A stretch of DNA of 64,000 nucleotides from assembly GCF_030546745.1 (NCBI RefSeq), contig NZ_JAUOPD010000001.1:273142-337141 (forward strand), in the 5' to 3' direction. The notes beneath the pieces were generated by a model. It saw only the letters and a list, made by a program, of their open reading frames with translations, made no database searches and had not been told where the DNA came from. Shown piece after piece: positions 57,718 to 64,000 of this stretch. Within the stretch, counting starts at the first letter, position 1. Each line of letters opens with the position of its first letter. Position numbers and translations under genes: made by a program. The stretch is from Thalassotalea sp. 1_MG-2023. Lineage in GTDB: Bacteria; Pseudomonadota; Gammaproteobacteria; Enterobacterales; Alteromonadaceae.

Positions 57718-59873
57718 TGAACCACGATGTAACGCCTATTAACCCAACGCAAGATGAAGTGGCTCTTAAAGAGGTGCTAAGCCCTCTATGGACGCGTCGT
57801 TGGAAAATAGTATTCTTTACATTACTTATTACCTGTATCGTTGCATTTTATTCATCATTATTAAAACCGTCGTTTCAAGCCAGCGCCATTTTACAAATAG
57901 GGAGTAATAAGCCGAGTAATACGCTTTCTATTAATGATGCCTTTAATGAATCCAGCGCAAGCCAAGAACAAATTCAAACGCAATATGAATTACTGCGTTC
58001 GCGAAAATTTGCCGAACGAGTAATTTCACGATTAAATTTGACAGAGCATGAAGAATTTAACAGCGGAAAATATAATGACAAACTTCCCTTTCTAGCAGAA
58101 CTTTATCGTAAAGACACTACACCAACGATTGACCAAACCGTACGTGAATTCCATCAACGATTGACCATTAAACCGATAGCAGGTACTGAATTAGTTAACA
58201 TTACCTTTAAATCGTACTTTCCTGAACTGTCCAAGCAGGTCGCGAATCAAGTTGGGCAAACATATTTACATTATCAAGATGAAATTCATGGAGCGTCAAA
58301 AGAAGCAACGTCACAGTGGTTAGTTGATCAACTAGAAGAGCTAGGAAAAAAACTTGAAGCGTCTGAGCGTGCATTGCAAACGTATCGCGAAGAGCAGGGC
58401 ATTGTTGATATTCGAGGAATTGCAGGGCTAGTGTCTGCTGAATTGACTGAACTAACCTCTGCGGCATTGAAAATGTCTAAAGACACTGACGATCTAAGGG
58501 TAACTTACGACTATATTCAAAAACATAAATCGAGTGTTGAGCAATTAGTTGAATTGCAAAAAATCACGAATAAACCTGCATTCAGTCAACTAAGGATCAG
58601 TGAAGAGCGGGCTGAGCGAAAATTAAATGAGCTTTCTCAGCGGTATGGTCCTAAACATCCTAAACGAATAACCGCTCAAGCTGATCTTAATGCTATTCGT
58701 ATTAATATGGCTGAAACCGTTGATGAAATTGTTATGAGTTTAGAAAAAGACTACCTAAATGCATTGGAAAAGGTCAAAGGAATTAATCAGCGATTAGACA
58801 AAGCGAAACAACATTATTTACGTTTAACACGATTACAAAATAAGTTTTCACAGCTAGAGCGTGAAGTAGATACCAATAAAGAATTGTACAGTAATTATTT
58901 AGTTAGGCTGAAAGAAGCTGACGCCATGGGTAATTATAAAGCAAACTTTTATGTTCGTTTTATTGATAAAGCGATCACACCAAAAAATAAGTCAGCGCCT
59001 AACCGTTCACTCATGGTGATCATGAGTTTTATACTAGCTTTTGCTGTTATTTCAATCATTGTTATTATGCGAGAATTGTTGATGGATACCTTGAACTCTC
59101 GTCGCAAACTTGAAAACTTTAATGATGCGCCTGTTCTGGCTGTGCTACCTAAATTTAGGCGTAAAAATAAACAAAGTACTGAGTTGGATTATTTCAACGA
59201 TAATCGCTTTACCGAGGCGGTTCGAACACTAAGAACAGCCATATTATTTAATGCTGAAAAGAAACCACCGAAAGTTATCGCGATAACCTCTTCTGTGCCA
59301 AATGAAGGCAAAACAACCGTTGCACTGCAACTGGCGCGTTCATTTAGTGAAATGGAAAAAGTCTTGCTCATTGAAGCTGATATGCGTCACCCAACCGTGT
59401 ATAAAAATTTAGATTTACCGCCTCATAGACCAGGGCTTTCTAACTTATTAGCGAAAACACACCAAATTAATGAGTGTATCGTTAGAGACAGTCAGGTGAA
59501 ATTAGATATTTTAACCTCAGGTATTACACCGGCGAATCCTTTGGCTTTCTTATCAATGAAGCGTTTTAATATGCTGATTAAAGTCTTTGGTAATTTTTAT
59601 GATCGCATTATTATTGAAACACCACCTGTGAATGCCGTCAGTGATGCGGTGATCATTTCTCGGAATGTAGACAGCGTACTTTATGTGGTTCACGGCAGTA
59701 AAACTAAGCGTGATCAAATTTCCGCAGGATTAAGATTACTAAAACAAGCTAATGCACCGGTTCAGGGAGTTGTGATCAATCAGAGTGAAAATATCGATAC
59801 TGATAAATATCACAATAAATATTACAACGATATGGCCAATATCATTAAATTACCCATGAGAAAGCAAGGCTAG
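57717..59873 (+). CDS. Polysaccharide co-polymerase / BY-kinase-like protein (Wzc/GumC family)
   Basis: 718 residues from ATG at 57717, overlapping the previous TGA (TGATG). N-terminal Wzz domain with TM1 about 34-51, long periplasmic coiled coils, a GNVR-like region and TM2 about 435-455, then a cytoplasmic ATPase. Walker A reads SSVPNEGKTTVALQLA, Walker A' reads LLIEADMRHP and Walker B reads IIIETPPV: the first Asp of A' and the Asp of B, usually Asp in BY-kinases, are Glu here. A C-terminal Tyr cluster (DKYHNKYYND) is present. It probably controls chain length and export with the Wza-like protein; kinase activity is uncertain given the substitutions. Confidence 0.88.
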   Translation: MNHDVTPINPTQDEVALKEVLSPLWTRRWKIVFFTLLITCIVAFYSSLLKPSFQASAILQIGSNKPSNTLSINDAFNESSASQEQIQTQYELLRSRKFAERVISRLNLTEHEEFNSGKYNDKLPFLAELYRKDTTPTIDQTVREFHQRLTIKPIAGTELVNITFKSYFPELSKQVANQVGQTYLHYQDEIHGASKEATSQWLVDQLEELGKKLEASERALQTYREEQGIVDIRGIAGLVSAELTELTSAALKMSKDTDDLRVTYDYIQKHKSSVEQLVELQKITNKPAFSQLRISEERAERKLNELSQRYGPKHPKRITAQADLNAIRINMAETVDEIVMSLEKDYLNALEKVKGINQRLDKAKQHYLRLTRLQNKFSQLEREVDTNKELYSNYLVRLKEADAMGNYKANFYVRFIDKAITPKNKSAPNRSLMVIMSFILAFAVISIIVIMRELLMDTLNSRRKLENFNDAPVLAVLPKFRRKNKQSTELDYFNDNRFTEAVRTLRTAILFNAEKKPPKVIAITSSVPNEGKTTVALQLARSFSEMEKVLLIEADMRHPTVYKNLDLPPHRPGLSNLLAKTHQINECIVRDSQVKLDILTSGITPANPLAFLSMKRFNMLIKVFGNFYDRIIIETPPVNAVSDAVIISRNVDSVLYVVHGSKTKRDQISAGLRLLKQANAPVQGVVINQSENIDTDKYHNKYYNDMANIIKLPMRKQG

Positions 59874-59961
59874 TATTTGAATTTTATTTTCAATTGGCAT
59901 AAACATTCCTTCGCCGATTGTTTTTTATTACACTAGTACAAACCATCCATTTTCAGCGTGT

Positions 59962-60990
59962 ATGCAAATTCAGCAATCATTTAATTTATCTCATCATAAC
60001 ACCTTTAAGGTGCCGGCTGTTTGTCCGCAATATTTTGAACCCAGCACGCTTGAAGAATTAACAGAGGCGTATCAAACCTGTAAAGGCAATTTTTACTTAC
60101 TTGGTGAAGGTAGTAATACTTTGTTTATTGATAATCAAGCCCCGTTAATTATTCGTCCTAAATTCATGGGTAAATCAATTACCACGATAAAAAATGCTGT
60201 GCTTTTAACGGTAAGTTGTGGCGAAAATTGGCATGAGTTGGTGCAATATTGTGTGGAAAATAACTATTATGGCATTGAAAACCTTGCGTTAATCCCTGGT
60301 AGTGTCGGCGCAGCACCCGTACAAAATATCGGTGCATATGGTGTTGAATTGTCAGATGTTATTCAATCTGTTTCTTGGTTCGATTTTTCACAGCAACAAG
60401 TGATAGAGCTCGATAACAAGGCTTGTGAGTTCGGCTATCGAGACAGTATTTTTAAACAGTCATTACAAGGAAAGGGAGTCATTGTCAGTGTGACTTTAAA
60501 ACTCGCCAAAGAGTTTCAGCCTAAGCTTTCTTATAAAGGGCTAAACTTTGAACAAGAAAAACTGACAGCAAAAGATGTGATGGAAAGGGTGATAACCATT
60601 CGTGAAAGTAAACTTCCAGATCCTAACAAACTCCCAAATGCAGGCAGCTTTTTTAAAAATCCGATGATAAGTAAAGAGGTCTATCACACATTAATTGCAA
60701 AACATCCCGACATGCCCGCATTTAAAGTGACTGAGCAAACATTTAAGCTTGCTGCCGGTTGGTTAATAGAGCATGCTGGATTGAAAGGGTACCGTGAAAA
60801 TGGTGTTGGCGTACATCATAATCAAGCATTAGTATTGGTTAATTATAAGCATGTAAAAGGTCTGCGTATCATTGAGTTAGCGACACTTGTCATGGAAAAA
60901 GTGCAAGCCAAATTTGGTATTTTATTGGCTCCTGAAGTACGAATTGTTGATCACCAAGGCCTTACATCCATTCCAGAGATAACGAATTAA
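59962..60990 (+). CDS. murB: UDP-N-acetylenolpyruvoylglucosamine reductase
   Basis: FAD enzyme that reduces the enolpyruvyl group to make UDP-MurNAc for peptidoglycan. 342 residues, the E. coli-type (type I) form. Motifs: NTFKVPAVC, LGEGSNTLF, ALIPGSVGAAPVQNIGAYGVEL, FGYRDSIFK, and LPNAGSFFKNPMIS with catalytic Ser; C-terminal GVHHNQALVLVN. Its TAA and the birA ATG overlap (TAATG), the conserved murB-birA pairing. Confidence 0.97.
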   Translation: MQIQQSFNLSHHNTFKVPAVCPQYFEPSTLEELTEAYQTCKGNFYLLGEGSNTLFIDNQAPLIIRPKFMGKSITTIKNAVLLTVSCGENWHELVQYCVENNYYGIENLALIPGSVGAAPVQNIGAYGVELSDVIQSVSWFDFSQQQVIELDNKACEFGYRDSIFKQSLQGKGVIVSVTLKLAKEFQPKLSYKGLNFEQEKLTAKDVMERVITIRESKLPDPNKLPNAGSFFKNPMISKEVYHTLIAKHPDMPAFKVTEQTFKLAAGWLIEHAGLKGYRENGVGVHHNQALVLVNYKHVKGLRIIELATLVMEKVQAKFGILLAPEVRIVDHQGLTSIPEITN

Positions 60991-61967
60991 TGGCTAACCT
61001 TATAAAAGAAAAAATACTGATAGCGTTAGCTGATGGACAGTTTGTGTCTGGTGAATCATTGGGTGAACGTTTTGGTATCAGTCGAGCTGCAGTATCAAAA
61101 CATATTAAAGGCATTGGTGAGTTAGGCATTGATGTTTTTAGAGTTAGCGGTAAAGGGTATCGACTGGCACAGCCAATAAACATGTTAGATAAACGGCTGA
61201 TTTCAGAATATATTGATCAAGCTTATTCAGACACTGTCATTGAAACTAACGTGATTATCGATTCAACAAATAGCGAATTAATGCGCCGAATTCCTTCTCA
61301 ATTAACACGTGGTCAAGTTTGTATTGCTGAATGTCAAACTGCAGGCCGGGGAAGAAGAGGCAGGGAGTGGGTATCACCGTTTGGTTCCCACGTTTACATG
61401 TCAATGTATTGGTATTTAGAGCAAGGGATGTCTGCCGCCATGGGATTAAGTATGGTGACAGCACTAGCGGTTAGTGATGCGATTAAAAGTTTATATGATA
61501 TTGATGTTGGGCTTAAATGGCCTAATGATATTTATTTAAAGGGTGTGAAATTAGCCGGTATATTGATTGAATTAGAAGGGCAAGCGTTAGATCCATGTCA
61601 CTGTGTAATTGGTTTAGGGGTAAATGTTAATATGCCTAATAATGTCACGGATAAAATAGATCAACAATGGACAGACCTTCAATCACATGTAAATAACACC
61701 ATTGAGAGAAATCAGTTAACGGCGTGTATTATTAATAAGTTACGCAATCGAATATCCCAACATGAAAGGTCAGGCTTAGTCGATATGGTTGAAGATTGGC
61801 AAGCAAGGGATCAATTTATTAATCAACCTGTTAAGTTAATAACTGGTGTTAATGAAACCCATGGCATCTGCCGAGGTATAAATAGCCAAGGTGCGTTACT
61901 TTTAGAGGTGGACAATAAAGTACAGCCTATCTATGGTGGAGAAGTGAGTTTAAGAGGCCTTGCATGA
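60990..61967 (+). CDS. birA: Biotin--protein ligase / biotin operon repressor BirA
   Basis: Attaches biotin to acetyl-CoA carboxylase and, with the N-terminal winged helix (about 1-65, GESLGERFGISRAAVSKHIKGIGELG), represses the bio genes. 325 residues. The ligase domain has STNSELMRR, CQTAGRGRRGREWVSPFGSH (biotinyl-AMP loop), LKWPNDIYLKGVKLAGILIE and a C-terminal SH3-like part. Overlaps murB by one base and coaX by four. Confidence 0.97.
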   Translation: MANLIKEKILIALADGQFVSGESLGERFGISRAAVSKHIKGIGELGIDVFRVSGKGYRLAQPINMLDKRLISEYIDQAYSDTVIETNVIIDSTNSELMRRIPSQLTRGQVCIAECQTAGRGRRGREWVSPFGSHVYMSMYWYLEQGMSAAMGLSMVTALAVSDAIKSLYDIDVGLKWPNDIYLKGVKLAGILIELEGQALDPCHCVIGLGVNVNMPNNVTDKIDQQWTDLQSHVNNTIERNQLTACIINKLRNRISQHERSGLVDMVEDWQARDQFINQPVKLITGVNETHGICRGINSQGALLLEVDNKVQPIYGGEVSLRGLA

Positions 61968-62683
61968 AATTATTAGTCGATGCAGGAAATACTCGTATAA
62001 AGTACGCCACCTTAGATGCGGGTATTTTATCATCCATTCATACAGCTTCAGTTGATGGGTTAACGCAGCAACTCTCTAAAAGTGCAGCGACTAAGACGAC
62101 GCAGTGCTTCATTGCTAGTGTGAAAAAAAGTACTATCTTGTCAAACGTGATAGCGTGGTGTAAGAACCAGAATATTCCAGTACATCAGTTACATAGCGCT
62201 GTTCAATTTAAGGGGTTAGTTAATAGCTACCAAAAACCTGATACCTTAGGTGTTGATCGCTGGCTTGCCATGCTTGGAGCAATGAAGCTATTTCCAAGTA
62301 CATCGTTAATGGTTGTTGATGCAGGTACTGCTACTACTCTTGATTGTATATCGCAGCAGGGTAAGCATCTTGGTGGTTGGATCATCCCTGGTATAGCATT
62401 ACAAATGTCGACTTTATTTGATAATGCCGAAAAGATTCATGGCGAGCCTGTAGCTATAAATAATATTGCATTGGGCAACAATACATCGATGGCAGTTAGC
62501 CAAGGCGCTTTAATGTCTACCTTAGGGTTAATAGAGCAAGGTATGAAGCTATGTGCTAAACAAGGGTTGACGCCAAATATTATATTAACTGGCGGTAATG
62601 CTGATTATGTGAGCCAGCATTTAGCGCTTGAACACTATGTTGAACCAGCCCTAATCTTTCACGGAATGAGCCAATATTGCTGA
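61964..62683 (+). CDS. coaX: Type III pantothenate kinase
   Basis: Phosphorylates pantothenate in the first step of coenzyme A synthesis. 239 residues of the ASKHA fold: DAGNTRIKYA (phosphate 1 motif), DTLGVDRWLAMLGA, VVDAGTATTLDCI (phosphate 2 motif), GGWIIPGIALQM and TGGNADYVSQHL. Type III enzymes are usually insensitive to CoA feedback and need a monovalent cation. It sits exactly where E. coli has coaA (type I), between birA and the thrU-tyrU-glyT-thrT-tufB block, and overlaps birA by four bases (ATGA). Confidence 0.96.
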   Translation: MKLLVDAGNTRIKYATLDAGILSSIHTASVDGLTQQLSKSAATKTTQCFIASVKKSTILSNVIAWCKNQNIPVHQLHSAVQFKGLVNSYQKPDTLGVDRWLAMLGAMKLFPSTSLMVVDAGTATTLDCISQQGKHLGGWIIPGIALQMSTLFDNAEKIHGEPVAINNIALGNNTSMAVSQGALMSTLGLIEQGMKLCAKQGLTPNIILTGGNADYVSQHLALEHYVEPALIFHGMSQYC

Positions 62684-62762
62684 TAAAGTTACCTGATTAA
62701 GCGCTGTTCTGGGTAAAAAATCGTCAAACAACAAAAATACGACATTTTTTTGTTTTTAGCTA

Positions 62763-62791
62763 TTGCAAGGGACAAAACATTACTCTAGAAT
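62763..62791 (+). promoter_or_regulatory. Stable-RNA promoter for the tRNA-tuf operon
   Basis: TTGCAA (62763-62768), 17 bases, TAGAAT (62786-62791), then a C-rich discriminator (TCGCACC). The start would be about 13 bases before tRNA-Thr. This form is typical of growth-rate-controlled tRNA operons. Confidence 0.7.
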
Positions 62792-62810
62792 TCGCACCAC
62801 TTAATGTAGT

Positions 62811-62886
<76 letters not shown>

Positions 62887-62914
62887 TTAATTCTCTTTAT
62901 GAGATTAAGAATTT

Positions 62915-62999
62915 GGAGGGGTTCCCGAGTGGCCAAAGGGATCAGACTGTAAATCTGACGGCTCCGCCTTCGGTGGTTCGAATCCACCTCCCTCCACCA
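62915..62999 (+). tRNA. tyrU: tRNA-Tyr (anticodon GUA)
   Basis: 85 bases with the long variable arm expected of class II tRNA-Tyr. Acceptor GGAGGGG with CCTCC at the 3' side, anticodon loop CTGTAAA giving GTA, T-arm GGTTCGAATCC, encoded CCA. Its 3' end is repeated 144 bases downstream (see repeats). Confidence 0.97.
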
Positions 63000-63147
63000 T
63001 TTTACATAGTAGCTTGCTACTATGTGGAGAAAGAGTTGGATGAGAACGTAAGTTCGACAAAATTGTCAGGAACAATTTTGAACGTGCAAGCGGCCCTTTA
63101 GGGTAAAAGGCAGGAGCCTTTTATAATCCACCTCCCTCCACCATTTT
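62981..63147 (+). repeat. Repeat of the tRNA-Tyr 3' end in the tRNA spacer
   Basis: Twenty-three bases covering the tRNA-Tyr T-arm 3' strand, acceptor strand, CCA and four following T (62981-63003) recur exactly at 63125-63147. Beyond that the two copies stay similar: each is followed by a short perfect hairpin based on CATAG/CTATG and then a GGNGAA-type run, so the repeat is a diverged unit of about 144 bases rather than a single short match. The second unit has no tRNA body. Confidence 0.85.
63004..63122 (+). repeat. Hairpin-rich spacer after tRNA-Tyr
   Basis: Three perfect stems in about 120 bases: ACATAGTAGC/GCTACTATGT (63004-63025, 2-base loop), CAAAATTGT/ACAATTTTG (63058-63080, 5-base loop) and AAAAGGC/GCCTTTT (63105-63122, AGGA loop). 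A further one, GCATAGC/GCTATGC (63149-63166), follows the second repeat copy. They may guide RNase processing of the tRNA precursor or act as partial terminators. Confidence 0.75.
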
Positions 63148-63233
63148 TGCATAGCTTAGGCTATGCGGCGAAGAGCAACTTATAGTTAACGCGCTCTTTC
63201 ACCAATTTTGCAGGGATATTCTGATTGAATACT

Positions 63234-63308
<75 letters not shown>

Positions 63309-63326
63309 ATCTTTGTAATTTCGTGT

Positions 63327-63402
63327 GCTGATATAGCTCAGTTGGTAGAGCGCACCCTTGGTAAGGGTGAGGTCGGCAGTTCAAATCTGCCTATCAGCAC
63401 CA
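63327..63402 (+). tRNA. thrT: tRNA-Thr (anticodon GGU)
   Basis: 76 bases including CCA. Acceptor GCTGATA pairs with TATCAGC; anticodon arm CACCC-TTGGTAA-GGGTG with anticodon GGT; T-arm CAGTTCAAATCTG. Last tRNA before tuf, thrT position. Confidence 0.97.
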
Positions 63403-63476
63403 CTACATTGAATTCTTCATTTATCCCACTTATTAACAATATAGCTTTTATAAAACTGCTTAGAGGTAATTGAAAG

Positions 63477-64000
63477 TGGCTAAAGAAAAATTTGAACGTT
63501 CGAAACCGCACGTTAACGTTGGTACTATCGGTCACGTTGACCACGGTAAAACAACTCTAACTGCTGCTATCTCAGCAGTATTAACAAAAACTCACGGTGG
63601 TGATTTACGCGATTTCGCACAAATCGATAACGCACCAGAAGAGCGTGAGCGTGGTATCACGATCAATACGTCTCACATTGAGTATGACACAGCGTCACGT
63701 CACTATGCGCACGTAGATTGCCCAGGTCACGCGGATTATGTTAAGAACATGATCACAGGTGCAGCTCAAATGGACGGTGCTATCTTAGTAGTAGCAGCAA
63801 CAGATGGTCCAATGCCACAAACACGTGAGCACATCCTTCTTTCTCGTCAGGTAGGTGTACCTTACATCATCGTATTCATGAACAAATGTGACATGGTAGA
63901 CGACGAAGAATTATTAGAATTAGTAGAGATGGAAGTTCGTGAACTTCTTTCAGAATATGACTTCCCAGGTGATGATTTACCAATCATCCAAGGTTCAGCA
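63477..64000 (+). CDS. tuf: Elongation factor Tu (5' part; cut by window end)
   Basis: GTPase that brings aminoacyl-tRNA to the ribosome. The frame starts at GTG 63477 with AGAGG nine bases before it, as tufB starts with GTG in many gammaproteobacteria. Visible: [19 protein letters not shown] (G1), [15 protein letters not shown] (switch I/G2), [22 protein letters not shown] (G3), MNKCDMVDD (G4). About 175 of some 394 residues are in the window. Downstream of four tRNAs with no promoter seen between, so it is probably co-transcribed with them. A second tuf copy elsewhere is expected but cannot be seen. Confidence 0.98.

Noticed and set aside
62913..63101. Open frames running through the tRNA-Tyr and tRNA-Gly/Thr region on both strands
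   Set aside because: They overlap well-formed tRNA genes and have no ribosome site or recognisable protein; they are by-products of tRNA sequence.
62981..63147. Integrative-element attachment sites formed by the repeated tRNA 3' end
   Set aside because: Only 144 bases separate the copies, there is no integrase gene, and the similarity extends beyond the tRNA end, favouring a tandem repeat unit.

Overview
The window looks like a chromosomal segment of a marine gammaproteobacterium of the Alteromonadales, most likely family Colwelliaceae (Colwellia/Thalassotalea type). This rests on low G+C (visibly around 40% or less), gammaproteobacterial gene orders, and an argininosuccinate lyase fused to an acetyltransferase, a form known from Moritella/Alteromonadales/Vibrionaceae relatives. 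The genus is an inference. Almost every gene belongs to a known core family. I see no prophage, insertion sequence, integron or CRISPR array.

Layout. (1) 1-5800: envC-gpmI on the minus strand, divergent from yibN-grxC-secB-gpsA, with trmL convergent, much as in E. coli. (2) 5900-16400: a cation diffusion facilitator, an alpha/beta hydrolase, a Cpx envelope-stress locus (cpxRA divergent from cpxP, with a CpxR-box-like site), a PAS-PAS-GGDEF diguanylate cyclase, a BlaI-type repressor with an M56 peptidase/TonB-C fusion, then glpQ-like and psd. (3) 16450-37150: the rsgA/orn/queG/nnr-tsaE-ami-mutL-miaA-hfq-hflX-hflK-hflC-yjeT-purA superlocus. Four genes sit between orn and queG: a DUF4442 protein, a 1170-residue hybrid-kinase-like protein without recognisable catalytic residues, a DUF1289 mini-protein, and a TPR response regulator lacking its phospho-acceptor Asp. 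(4) 37200-46800: an orphan solute-binding protein, a short malic enzyme, metJ divergent from metBL with MetJ-box arrays, an uncharacterised 485-residue protein and a membrane diguanylate cyclase. (5) 46800-55600: argE divergent from argCBFGH(A)-argA. (6) 56000-59900: a three-gene polysaccharide-export module (outer-membrane barrel, Wza-like, Wzc-like) without glycosyltransferases. (7) 59960-64000: murB-birA-coaX, then tRNA-Thr(UGU), Tyr(GUA), Gly(UCC), Thr(GGU) and tuf. This matches the E. coli murB-birA-coaA-thrU-tyrU-glyT-thrT-tufB order, but with a type III instead of a type I pantothenate kinase.

The most unusual signal is the degenerate two-component cassette at 18946-24355. Neither the kinase-like protein nor its neighbour response regulator shows the residues needed for phosphotransfer, yet both frames are long and intact, and the last two genes overlap as in a coupled operon. 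Second is the tRNA-Tyr spacer, where the tRNA 3' end is repeated 144 nt downstream among several perfect hairpins, recalling the repeats of the E. coli tyrT locus.

Limits: calls come from reading motifs, gene order and spacing. No alignment, profile search or folding program was run. Promoter and operator calls are pattern matches only.
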